Origin: Pelagimonas sp.
GTDB lineage: Bacteria; Pseudomonadota; Alphaproteobacteria; Rhodobacterales; Rhodobacteraceae
Direction of reading: 5' to 3'
DNA length: 64,000 nt
Assembly (NCBI GenBank): GCA_025210345.1
Contig: JAOARX010000025.1
Location: 124,001-188,000, forward strand
Under the pieces are notes generated by a model, which was not told the DNA's origin, made no database searches, and saw only the letters and a program-made list of their open reading frames with translations. Both the position numbers and the translations under genes were made by a program. Below, piece by piece: positions 55,083 through 63,892 of the stretch (its first letter is position 1; each line of letters begins with the position of its first letter).

Positions 55083-56273
55083 ATGTTCGCTGTTTTTCCG
55101 CCTGTACGCAAGGCCTTGCGCCCCATCCTGGCAGGGGCCGCAGCCCTGTTGCTTGCAGCCTGTGATCCATCCATGATTCCAAATCTGAACGGTCCCGCAG
55201 CGTCCTCTGGCCCTACAATCGATCCGGGCAAGCCGATTCAGGTCGCGCTGTTGGTGCCCAAGTCGGATGCAGGCGCCGGACCGGTTGCCGCCTCGCTTGA
55301 GCAAGCCGCCAAACTGGCGATCAAGGAACAGGACGTGGCCAACATTGATCTGCGCGTCTATGATACCGCGGGCAATGCCACGACCGCGGCGGCGCAGGCC
55401 CAGCGCGCCGTGGACGAAGGCGCCAAGATCATCCTTGGCCCGCTGTTCGGCGAAGCGGCCAATGCCGCCGGTCTTGCGGTCCTAGACGAAGGCGTGAATG
55501 TCCTGAGTTTCTCGAACAATCCGACCATCGCGGGCGGCAACGTGTTTGTTCTCGGGCCGACCTTTAACAACACCGCCGAGCGCCTGGTGTCTTATGGTCG
55601 CGCCGAAGGCAAGCGCGACATCGTCGTGGTGTATTCCAACGACATTTCCGGCCAGATCGGCAAACTGGCCATCGAACAGGCCGCGGGTCGGCATGCGGTC
55701 AACATCGTGTCCTCTGAGGCGTATGAGCTGTCGATCGAAGGCGTGACCTCAGCGGCCCAGCGCGCGGCCGCAGCTGTGAAATCCGGCGAAGCCGAAGGCA
55801 TCTTTATCACCACCGATGCCACCAATGCCGCCATGCCGATGCTGTTGAACCAGCTTCCGGAAAACGGTGTCGCCCCTGAGCAAATCCAATATGTGGGTAT
55901 GACCCGCTGGGATGTGCGCCCCGATATCTTTAACCTGCCCGGTGCCAAGGGCGCCTGGTTCGCCATCCCCGACAAAGACCGCCAAGCGGGCTTTGAAGCG
56001 CGTTACAAATCCGTCTATGGCGCCGCGCCGCACCCCCTGGGGGGCCTTGCCTATGACGGAATCGCCGCGATTGCTGGGCTGGCTGGCAAAGGACGTGGTG
56101 ACGCACTCACGGGCAAAGCTTTGACCTCGGCTAGCTTTACGGGCACGGGCGGTGTATTCCGTCTGATGAACAACGGCACCAACCAGCGTGCGCTGGCGGT
56201 GGCCACCATTCAAGACAATCAGATGGTGATCCTTGACCCTGCCCCAAGCAACCTCACCGGAGCTGGCTTCTGA
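55083..56273 (+). CDS. Penicillin-binding protein activator (LpoA-like lipoprotein)
   Basis: The 396-residue exported protein has a signal peptide with lipobox (ALLLAAC) and a type 1 periplasmic-binding-protein fold (IQVALLVPKSDAGAGPVAASLEQAAKLAI). In relatives this lipoprotein activates class A PBPs from the outer membrane. A class A PBP is encoded at 15424. The ATG at 55083 starts the signal peptide. Its last 41 bases can overlap glnD if the earlier TTG start of glnD is used. Confidence 0.9.
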   Translation: MFAVFPPVRKALRPILAGAAALLLAACDPSMIPNLNGPAASSGPTIDPGKPIQVALLVPKSDAGAGPVAASLEQAAKLAIKEQDVANIDLRVYDTAGNATTAAAQAQRAVDEGAKIILGPLFGEAANAAGLAVLDEGVNVLSFSNNPTIAGGNVFVLGPTFNNTAERLVSYGRAEGKRDIVVVYSNDISGQIGKLAIEQAAGRHAVNIVSSEAYELSIEGVTSAAQRAAAAVKSGEAEGIFITTDATNAAMPMLLNQLPENGVAPEQIQYVGMTRWDVRPDIFNLPGAKGAWFAIPDKDRQAGFEARYKSVYGAAPHPLGGLAYDGIAAIAGLAGKGRGDALTGKALTSASFTGTGGVFRLMNNGTNQRALAVATIQDNQMVILDPAPSNLTGAGF

Positions 56274-56301
56274 TCCGGCCCCAACCGAAGACCCAAACGC
56301 G

Positions 56302-59046
56302 ATGCCGGAGGACCTGATCCTTCCGGCATCGGATATCTTCGATCTGCCAGCGCTGCGCGATCAGCTGTTTGACGCCTTCCCCGAAGATGCCGATGAATCC
56401 GAAATCCGCAAAATCACCGTTGGCCTGTTGTCTCAGGCACAAAAGGACGGGCGGGCAACCATCGCCGCCACCTTTGCCCAATCCCCCTTTGCGGCGCGGC
56501 GCCTGACACGGTCCTACACATGGCTGACCGACGGTATGGTCCGCCTTGCCTTTGAGGTCGCGACCAAGCGATTGCACCCGCTGTCCACCCCCACGGAATC
56601 CGAACGCCTTTCGGTGCTGGCCGTGGGCGGCTATGGCCGGGGGGAAATGGCGCCCTTTTCCGACGTCGACCTACTGTTCCTGACCCCCTACAAGATCACC
56701 CCCTGGGCCGAGAGCGTGATCGAATCCATGCTCTATATCCTGTGGGATTTGCGCCTGAAGGTTGGGCATTCTTCGCGCACCGTGACCGATTGCCTGCGCC
56801 TTGGGCGCGAGGATTTCACCATCCGCACGGCCATGCTGGAACAGCGCCCTCTTGATGGTGATGCCGCGCTGGCAGAAGAGCTGGAAAACCGGCTTTGGTC
56901 GGATTTGTTCACCGGAACCGAGCGCGAATTCATCGAAGCCAAACTGGAAGAGCGCGATACCCGCCACTCAAAGCAGGGACAGCGCTATATGGTTGAGCCC
57001 AATGTCAAAGAGGGCAAAGGCGGGCTGCGCGATCTGCAATCGCTGTTCTGGATCATTCGCTATGTGCACCGCACGTCGGACGTTTCGACGCTGGTGGACA
57101 ATGGCGTGTTCCTGCCGGAAGAATATGAAACCTTTGTGCAGGCCGAACGCTTTCTCTGGGCCGTGCGCAGCCACCTGCATCTGACCGCAAACCGCGCCGT
57201 CGAAGCCCTGACCTTTGACATGCAGGTCGAGGTTGCCGGGCGCATGGGGTATCAAGATCGCGGCGGGCGGCGCGCGGTTGAATGGTTCATGCAGGACTAT
57301 TATCGCCACGCCACCGCCGTGGGCGACCTGACCCGCATTCTGCTGACCTCGCTTGAGGCCGTGCACGCCAAGGCCCCCCCCCTGCTTGAGCGGATATTCA
57401 AACGGCGCAAGCGGGTCAAACCCGGATACAAGGTGGTGCATGGACGCCTGGCCATCGCCGACGAACATACCTTTCTTGACGATCGCCTGAACATGCTGCG
57501 CCTGTTCGAAGAGGGGCTGCGCACCGGGTTGCTGTTGCATCCCGCGGCCATGCGCCTGGTCAAGGCCAATCTGCCCCTGATCGACAAGGACATGCGCGAC
57601 AACAAAGAAGCGCGGCGGATTTTCCTGGATCTCATGCTCAAACACGGCAATCCCGAACGGGCTCTGCGCCGGATGAACGAGCTGGGCGTTCTGTCGGCCT
57701 TTATTCCGGAATTCGCCCCCATCGTCGCGATGATGCAGTTCAACATGTATCACCACTACACCGTCGACGAACATACCATCCAATGCATCTGGAACCTCTC
57801 GGAAATCGAAGCCGAGCGCCTGACCGAAGAACTGCCCGTGGCCTCTTCGATCCTGTCCAAGGGGGTGAACCGCAAGGTGCTGTATGTGGCGATGCTGCTG
57901 CATGACATCGGCAAGGGCCGCCCCGAGGATCACTCTGTGATTGGTGCCCAGATCGCCCGCAAGGTCGCCCCCCGGCTGGGTCTGAAAAAGGAGGACTGCG
58001 GCACGGTGGAATGGCTGGTGCGCCATCACCTGCTGATGTCCGACGTGGCGCAAAAACGCGATATTTCCGACCCGCGCACCGTGCGCGATTTCGCCAAGGC
58101 GGTGAAAACCCGTGAAAGGCTGGACCTCCTGACCGTTCTGACGGTCTGTGACATTCGCGGCGTCGGGCCCGACACCTGGAACAACTGGAAAGCGCAGTTG
58201 ATCCGCTCGCTGCATTCCCAGACCGCCTCGGCGCTTGAGGGTGGCATGGAAAGCCTCAACCGGGACAAGCGCGGCAACGAGGCGAAAAAGGCGCTGCGCG
58301 AACAGCTTGCCGATTGGCCAACCGCCACCCTGCGCAAGGAAACCGGGCGTCACTACGATCCCTATTGGCAGGGCCTCCCGCTTGAGGCCCACGTGGTGTT
58401 TGCCAAGCTGCTGCGCAACATCAAGGATGACGCGATCGAGATCGACATCCACCCCGACGAAGACCGCGACGCCACCCGCGTGTGTTTTGCGCTGCATGAC
58501 CATCCGGGGATCTTCTCGCGGTTGACCGGGGCGCTTGCGCTGTCCGGGGCGAACGTCGTCGATGCCCGCACCTTTACCTCCAAAGATGGCTATGCCACAG
58601 CCGGGTTCTGGATTCAGGACAGCGATGGCCACCCCTATGAACAAGCGCGCATTCCCCGGCTTCAGGATCTGATCCGCAAGACCCTGGCCGGAAAGGTCGT
58701 CGCCAGCGATGCGATCAAACCCAAGGACAAGATGAAGAAACGCGAAAAGGCGTTTCGCGTGCCCACCTCGATTACCTTCGACAACGAAGGGTCCGAGATC
58801 TTTACCATCATCGAAGTCGACACCCGCGACCGCACCGGTCTCTTGCATGATCTGGCGCGCACCATGGCCCATCAGAACATCTATATCGCCAGCGCCGTGA
58901 TCGCGACCTACGGCGAACAGGTGGTCGACACCTTCTATGTCAAAGACATGTTCGGCCACAAATTGCACAGCCAGACCAAACGCGACCTGATCGAAAAGCG
59001 CCTGCGCGAAGCGATCAAAGAGGGGTCAGACCACGCCCGAGGATAA
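56302..59046 (+). CDS. glnD: Protein-PII uridylyltransferase/uridylyl-removing enzyme
   Basis: The 914-residue enzyme senses glutamine and adds or removes uridylyl groups on PII. It has a nucleotidyltransferase motif GGYGRGEMAPFSDVDLLFL (109-127), the HD domain LLHDIGKGRPEDHSV and two C-terminal ACT domains (the last near FTIIEVDTRDRTGLLHDLARTMAHQ). An in-frame TTG at 56233 would add 23 residues; the ATG at 56302 is the simpler start. Its target GlnK is at 14808. It lies immediately upstream of the OLD-family gene, with murJ after that. Confidence 0.95.
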   Translation: MPEDLILPASDIFDLPALRDQLFDAFPEDADESEIRKITVGLLSQAQKDGRATIAATFAQSPFAARRLTRSYTWLTDGMVRLAFEVATKRLHPLSTPTESERLSVLAVGGYGRGEMAPFSDVDLLFLTPYKITPWAESVIESMLYILWDLRLKVGHSSRTVTDCLRLGREDFTIRTAMLEQRPLDGDAALAEELENRLWSDLFTGTEREFIEAKLEERDTRHSKQGQRYMVEPNVKEGKGGLRDLQSLFWIIRYVHRTSDVSTLVDNGVFLPEEYETFVQAERFLWAVRSHLHLTANRAVEALTFDMQVEVAGRMGYQDRGGRRAVEWFMQDYYRHATAVGDLTRILLTSLEAVHAKAPPLLERIFKRRKRVKPGYKVVHGRLAIADEHTFLDDRLNMLRLFEEGLRTGLLLHPAAMRLVKANLPLIDKDMRDNKEARRIFLDLMLKHGNPERALRRMNELGVLSAFIPEFAPIVAMMQFNMYHHYTVDEHTIQCIWNLSEIEAERLTEELPVASSILSKGVNRKVLYVAMLLHDIGKGRPEDHSVIGAQIARKVAPRLGLKKEDCGTVEWLVRHHLLMSDVAQKRDISDPRTVRDFAKAVKTRERLDLLTVLTVCDIRGVGPDTWNNWKAQLIRSLHSQTASALEGGMESLNRDKRGNEAKKALREQLADWPTATLRKETGRHYDPYWQGLPLEAHVVFAKLLRNIKDDAIEIDIHPDEDRDATRVCFALHDHPGIFSRLTGALALSGANVVDARTFTSKDGYATAGFWIQDSDGHPYEQARIPRLQDLIRKTLAGKVVASDAIKPKDKMKKREKAFRVPTSITFDNEGSEIFTIIEVDTRDRTGLLHDLARTMAHQNIYIASAVIATYGEQVVDTFYVKDMFGHKLHSQTKRDLIEKRLREAIKEGSDHARG

Positions 59047-59080
59047 CCTGTCTCTTGTCCGCGTCAGGTGATCGGCTAAA

Positions 59081-59112
59081 ATGCCCCAAGTCATTCAGCT
59101 TGGGACATTTTT
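59081..59112 (+). promoter_or_regulatory. Hairpin with T-run in front of the OLD-family gene, over its ribosome-binding site
   Basis: The stem ATGCCCCAAG (59081-59090) pairs with CTTGGGACAT (59099-59108), with one C-A mismatch, around TCATTCAG, and is followed by TTTT before the ATG at 59113. It could be the glnD terminator. The only Shine-Dalgarno-like GGGA (59102-59105), seven bases before the ATG, lies in the 3' arm, so folding would also hide the start signal of the nuclease gene. Confidence 0.55.
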
Positions 59113-60891
59113 ATGAGCATCTTCCTAGAAGGCATCGGCGTTCAATTCTACCGCGGCATCGGCCCCGAGACCCAGTATATCGGCCCATTTGAGCGGATGA
59201 ATTTCTTCATTGGGGCGAACAATGCGGGGAAGTCGATTGTTTTGTCGGCGATACTGTCTGAACTAAAGCGTTTTGAGCGACAAAAACCGAGAGCGTACCA
59301 AATTGTAAGCAGCCCAACCAAGCTCACAACGACGCAACCCGTGGGGTATCGAGGCGCCAAATCAGGGGAGCCCAATTTCTTGATCGGAATCTCGCAGTCA
59401 ACAGCTGAGCAACTTCTTGACGGAAGGCTAAGACAGCCGCGCTTCGTTCCAAGTGAGTTCCGCATATCAACCGTTCAACAAATAGCCAAACAATGTGCAC
59501 GAAACGGGGCCGCATGGTTTTCACCGAAACAGGATGCATCTGGTTTTTCATATTCACCACCGCAAGATGACACTACAACATCTGCTACATTCGACGACCA
59601 TGCATTGCGATATTTACGAGAAGCCCTACTTCATGACACAAGTGATCCCGACCGGCTCTTGAAAGCAGCCCAAGCGGATCTCGCCAGTACGATCAAATTC
59701 CCCCTGCCGAAGACAAGCTTAATTCCTTGTAAAAGGATTCTTGGACCATCGGGAGACGAACGAACCGATTGGAGCGGGAAGGGCTTGCTCGACCAGCTAG
59801 CTACATTGCAAAACCCAGACCATGATAGACGTCAAGACGTTGAAAAATTCGACCGGATCAATGCCTTCCTCCGAGAGGTAATCAACAAACCCGATGCGCT
59901 TCTTGAGGTGCCGCATAATCGCGAATATTTACAAATCCACATGGACAACAAGGTCCTCCCCCTCGACTCGCTCGGCACGGGCATCCACGAAGTCGTTCTG
60001 ATCGCGGCCGCCTGTACGATCCATGACAACCAGATCATGTGCATCGAGGAACCCGAAATCCATCTGCACCCTATCTTGCAACGCAAGCTGATTGCCTATC
60101 TGCGTGATCACACCCAAAACCAATATTTCATCGCCACCCATTCCTCGGCCTTTATCGATACGCCTGACAGCGCCATCTTTCATGTGTGGAACGACGGGGT
60201 GCAAACCCGTGTGCGCAAGGCGCTTGGCAAAGACGCGCAGCGCGACATTCTTGATGATCTTGGCTATCTGCCCTCGGACATTCTTCAGTCTAATTTCGTG
60301 ATCTGGGTCGAGGGGCCGTCAGAGCGGATTTATCTCAATCACTGGATCAGCGCGGTCGATCCCAATCTGAAAGAGGGCATTCACTATACCGTCATGTTCT
60401 ATGGCGGCGGGCTTGTGTCCCATCTGTCCGGCGATGACGACGCCGAGGATCTGATCAAGCTCAAGGATCTGTGCCGCCATGCGATGATCATGCTGGACAG
60501 TGACAAATCGAACGCTGATGCCCCTCTCAAGCCCGCTGCTGAACGGCTTAAGGATGAGTTCCAAGAGGACGTCTGGATCACCGATGGACGCGAAGTTGAA
60601 AACTATGTCGATTTCGACAAACTCCACACCGCTCTGAAAAAGGTGCATAGCCGCACCTACGATGGTCCTGCGAAAAAGGGCCGGTACGAACACGCCTGGC
60701 ATTTCATGGCAAAGGCCCAAGACGGGAAAAACCGTATTACGTCCAAAGGCGCGAACAAGGTGAAGGTCGCAAGAGAGGTTTGTCGTGACCCCGCCAATCT
60801 CGATATTCTCGATTTGCGTGAGCGCATCACCGATCTGGTCGCAAAAATCAACGCCGCCAACGATGCTGAGGGCAAGCCCAATCCCACCTAG
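59113..60891 (+). CDS. OLD-family ATPase/TOPRIM nuclease (candidate phage-defence gene)
   Basis: The 592-residue protein has an N-terminal ABC-type ATPase: Walker A GANNAGKS (34-41), signature LDSLGTG (284-290), Walker B IMCIEEPEIHLHP (308-320) and H-loop ATHSS (341-345). A C-terminal TOPRIM domain follows with WVEGPSE (398-404, catalytic Glu) and MIMLDSDKS (458-466, Asp-x-Asp). This is the OLD (overcoming lysogenization defect) layout of DNA nucleases; several relatives, including GajA of Gabija, act in phage defence. No UvrD-type helicase or other partner is next to it, so it resembles solo class 1 OLD proteins. The first 0.8 kb is clearly AT-richer than the neighbours. Confidence 0.88.
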   Translation: MSIFLEGIGVQFYRGIGPETQYIGPFERMNFFIGANNAGKSIVLSAILSELKRFERQKPRAYQIVSSPTKLTTTQPVGYRGAKSGEPNFLIGISQSTAEQLLDGRLRQPRFVPSEFRISTVQQIAKQCARNGAAWFSPKQDASGFSYSPPQDDTTTSATFDDHALRYLREALLHDTSDPDRLLKAAQADLASTIKFPLPKTSLIPCKRILGPSGDERTDWSGKGLLDQLATLQNPDHDRRQDVEKFDRINAFLREVINKPDALLEVPHNREYLQIHMDNKVLPLDSLGTGIHEVVLIAAACTIHDNQIMCIEEPEIHLHPILQRKLIAYLRDHTQNQYFIATHSSAFIDTPDSAIFHVWNDGVQTRVRKALGKDAQRDILDDLGYLPSDILQSNFVIWVEGPSERIYLNHWISAVDPNLKEGIHYTVMFYGGGLVSHLSGDDDAEDLIKLKDLCRHAMIMLDSDKSNADAPLKPAAERLKDEFQEDVWITDGREVENYVDFDKLHTALKKVHSRTYDGPAKKGRYEHAWHFMAKAQDGKNRITSKGANKVKVAREVCRDPANLDILDLRERITDLVAKINAANDAEGKPNPT

Positions 60892-61011
60892 CGCATGTAT
60901 GACCACGCACAGGGTGTCTGTATTCTGCCACCCCTGTTTCGCCATTCACCGTCGCACCTTTCCCCGCCTCTCCAAATCCGCTAGGCCCTGTGCAACCAAA
61001 GGGTAGAGCCT

Positions 61012-62556
61012 ATGAAACCCATCAAACTTTTGTCCGGCGTGATGACCGTCGGGTTCTGGACGCTGGCCAGCCGGGTGTTCGGGCTGGCGCGTGAGATCAT
61101 GTTGCTTGCCCTCGTTGGTCCCGGCCCTTTGATGGATGCCTTTGTGGCGGCGTTTCGTCTGCCCAATATGTTCCGCCGCTTCTTTGCCGAAGGGGCGTTC
61201 AACGCGGCCTTTGTGCCGATCTTTTCCAAGAAACTCGAAGCGGGCGAAGACCCCAACGGCTTTGCCACCCAGGCCTTTTCCGGGCTTGCCTTTGTGCTCT
61301 TGATCCTGACGAGCCTTGCGTTGATCTTCATGCCCGGTCTTGTCTGGCTCACCGCCGAAGGCTTCGTGGGGGATGAGCGCTTTGACATCACCGTGGGCTT
61401 TGGGCGCATTGTCTTTCCCTATATATTCCTGATTTCGCTGGCGGCGCTGTTTTCCGGGGCGCTGAACGCCGCCGGGCATTTTGCCGCCGCCGCAGCCGCG
61501 CCAGTTTTTCTCAATATCCTTGCGATCCTCGCCATGTTGGGCGGATACTACATGGGTGGCGAAGTCATTCTTTGGCTGATCTGGGTGATCCCCTTGGCCG
61601 GCCTTGTGCAACTGGCCATCGTCTGGATTGCCGCGGAACGCGCAGGCGTGCGCGTGCGCCCCGGACTGCCCCGCTGGTCCCCTGATATGAAACGCCTGGT
61701 CGTCACCGCCATTCCCGCCGCGCTGGCCGGGGGCGTGGTGCAGGTCAACCTGATGGTCGGTCAATTCGTCGCCTCGGATTTCGAGGGCGCGCTTAGCTGG
61801 CTTTACTCGGCGGATCGTCTTTATCAGCTGCCGCTGGGGGTGGTGGGAATCGCCGTGGGAATCGTGCTGCTGCCCGATCTGTCCCGTCGGCTCAAGGCGG
61901 GCGATGACGCAGGCGGGCGCGAGGCGTTTTCGCGCGCGGGTGAGCTTTCGCTGGCGATCACCATCCCCTGTTCCGTGGCCCTGGTTGTGGTGCCGCTGCC
62001 CCTGGTCTCAGTCCTGTTCGAGCGTGGCGCGATGGGCCCCGATGACAGCGCGGCCATTGCCGCCGCCGTGGCGATCTATGGGCTTGGCCTGCCGTCTTTC
62101 GTGCTGCAGAAAGTGCTGCAACCCCTGTTCTTCGCCCGCGAAGACACCCGCAGCCCGTTCCGCTATGCGCTTTGGGCGATGGTCATCAACGCCGCGCTGG
62201 CCTTTGCGCTGAAGCCCTGGCTGGGCTGGATTGCGCCCGCCATCGCCACCACCGTCGCGGGTTGGGGCATGGTGCTGCAACTGGCCATCGGCGCGCGCGC
62301 CATGGGCAATGTCGCCCGATTTGACAGCCGTTTTCGCAACCGGTTGTGGCGGATCTGCATTGCCTCTAGCGTGATGGGGGGCATCCTTTGGGTGGCGCAA
62401 CTGGCGCTGATCTCATGGCTGAACATGGATTACATCCGCTACTTGGCGCTTGCCCTTTTGGTGACGATTGGCATCGTGGGGTATGGGATTGCCGGACAGG
62501 TGCTGGGCGCGTTTCGCCTGTCAGAACTGCGCGGAATCACCCGCAGAAAAGGATAA
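61012..62556 (+). CDS. murJ: Lipid II flippase MurJ
   Basis: The 514-residue membrane protein has about fourteen hydrophobic segments and the MurJ/MviN pattern: SRVFGLAREIMLLALVGPGP, DAFVAAFRLPNMFRRFFAEGAFNAAFVPIF and a loop with WSPDMKRLV. It flips lipid II across the inner membrane for peptidoglycan synthesis. In related genomes glnD is directly followed by murJ; here a nuclease gene lies between them. The start ATG at 61012 follows an AAAGGG site. Confidence 0.94.
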   Translation: MKPIKLLSGVMTVGFWTLASRVFGLAREIMLLALVGPGPLMDAFVAAFRLPNMFRRFFAEGAFNAAFVPIFSKKLEAGEDPNGFATQAFSGLAFVLLILTSLALIFMPGLVWLTAEGFVGDERFDITVGFGRIVFPYIFLISLAALFSGALNAAGHFAAAAAAPVFLNILAILAMLGGYYMGGEVILWLIWVIPLAGLVQLAIVWIAAERAGVRVRPGLPRWSPDMKRLVVTAIPAALAGGVVQVNLMVGQFVASDFEGALSWLYSADRLYQLPLGVVGIAVGIVLLPDLSRRLKAGDDAGGREAFSRAGELSLAITIPCSVALVVVPLPLVSVLFERGAMGPDDSAAIAAAVAIYGLGLPSFVLQKVLQPLFFAREDTRSPFRYALWAMVINAALAFALKPWLGWIAPAIATTVAGWGMVLQLAIGARAMGNVARFDSRFRNRLWRICIASSVMGGILWVAQLALISWLNMDYIRYLALALLVTIGIVGYGIAGQVLGAFRLSELRGITRRKG

Positions 62557-62559
62557 GAC

Positions 62560-63882
62560 ATGACCGTCACCCCGCTGATCTCCGACACGCAAACCCTGCC
62601 CGCGCTTGAGCGGATCGTGGCTGCGGCCCGCAGTGAGCTGCTGATGTCCCTGCGCGCGCTGGATCCGGCAACACCGCTGGTCTCACCCGAGCTGATCGAA
62701 CAGGGGCTGGGCACCTGGGCCGATCTCATCGCCGCCAAAACACAGGGCGGCGTCTGTCTGCGGATGCTTTTTGGGGACAGGGATCCCCTGTTCGCGCCTG
62801 ACCTGCATCGCCGTGCGTGGCTGCATGCCTCAGGATTTGCCGATGCGGTGCAAGGTGACAGCCAGATCATCTGCGCCCAGCACGGGCAATTGGCGCGTGG
62901 GCCTTGGGCCTGGATGATGCGCGGCAAGATCAAACCCCGGATCAAGACACTCAGGAGCGAAGACCCGGTGCGCCTGACGCCCCCCCAGCGCGCGATTGCA
63001 TCTGCGGGACGGATCACGCTGCACCCCGCCCTGTTCCACCAGCATTTCGTCGTGGCCGACGGGATGAACAGCATGCTGGGCGGATTGGGTCTGGGGGGTG
63101 CGCGCGATGTGTCGGTGCAGATTTCGGACGCGGATTTCGCCGGTGCGCTGCACGGTCATTTCGCGGAATGCTGGAACCGGGCGATCGAGGCCAAGACTCA
63201 TGCGCTGGCCAACCACCCGGTGCATATGGACACCACTGTGCGCGCCCAGGGCCGCGCAGATCTGCGCCCTTTGCGCAGTTTCACTGTCCCGCTCAACCGC
63301 TGGAGCCGCCTCGCGCCGCTGGCCCGCGTCACCGAACACGAAAGCACCTTGTTCAAGCTGATCAACACCTCGCGTAAGCTGATCATCCTTCAGACCGAGG
63401 CCCTGACCTGTCGTCGCCTTGTCGACAAATTGCGCACGGTCGCGGTGATGCGCAAAGATCTGAAACTGGTTCTGATCACCTCGACCGGCACCCCCGAAAG
63501 CTGGGATGCGGACCATCTCAAGGACTTGCAAGACGCGCGCATCCGTGCGTTGCAATCCACCTTTGGGGATCGGGTTTTTGTCGCCAAGGCCGATCTTCCG
63601 GGTGGGTCAGTGGCGATTTTCGACGATCAATCCGCGGTGGTTGGATCGGCCAACCTGACCGCGCGTTCCATGCGCTGGGATTGCGAAGTCTCGGCCCTGG
63701 TCCGTGACCCGCAAACCGTGCGCAGATTGCGCGATCAGCTCGTGGCGCTTTGGCTGGGGGATGGGGTGGATGCGCATGATCTGTCGCAGTGGCATGGCGC
63801 CATCACCTCTGGTGTGCTGGGGGCCTACAATGTGGGCGCACCGGGGCGCAAACGTGCGCGCCTGCCCGAAGACATGTTCTAG
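62560..63882 (+). CDS. Phospholipase-D-fold protein with degenerate HKD motifs
   Basis: The 440-residue protein has the two-lobe phospholipase D fold, but its HKD sites are changed. The first is HQHFVVADG (160-168), with His in place of the Lys. The second is GGSVAIFDDQSAVVGSANLT (348-367), with the canonical His and Lys replaced by Gly and Ser. The flanking GSANLT is normal. It may be inactive or use altered chemistry; the family includes cardiolipin synthases and nucleases. It begins four bases after murJ, so it is in the same transcript. No membrane helix or signal is clear. Confidence 0.83.
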   Translation: MTVTPLISDTQTLPALERIVAAARSELLMSLRALDPATPLVSPELIEQGLGTWADLIAAKTQGGVCLRMLFGDRDPLFAPDLHRRAWLHASGFADAVQGDSQIICAQHGQLARGPWAWMMRGKIKPRIKTLRSEDPVRLTPPQRAIASAGRITLHPALFHQHFVVADGMNSMLGGLGLGGARDVSVQISDADFAGALHGHFAECWNRAIEAKTHALANHPVHMDTTVRAQGRADLRPLRSFTVPLNRWSRLAPLARVTEHESTLFKLINTSRKLIILQTEALTCRRLVDKLRTVAVMRKDLKLVLITSTGTPESWDADHLKDLQDARIRALQSTFGDRVFVAKADLPGGSVAIFDDQSAVVGSANLTARSMRWDCEVSALVRDPQTVRRLRDQLVALWLGDGVDAHDLSQWHGAITSGVLGAYNVGAPGRKRARLPEDMF

Positions 63883-63892
63883 GATCAGCCCC

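Noticed and set aside
56968-58968. A 666-codon open frame on the minus strand inside glnD
   Set aside because: It lies fully opposite a well-supported glnD with all domains in frame. Long antisense frames are expected in GC-rich genes and this one shows no family motif.
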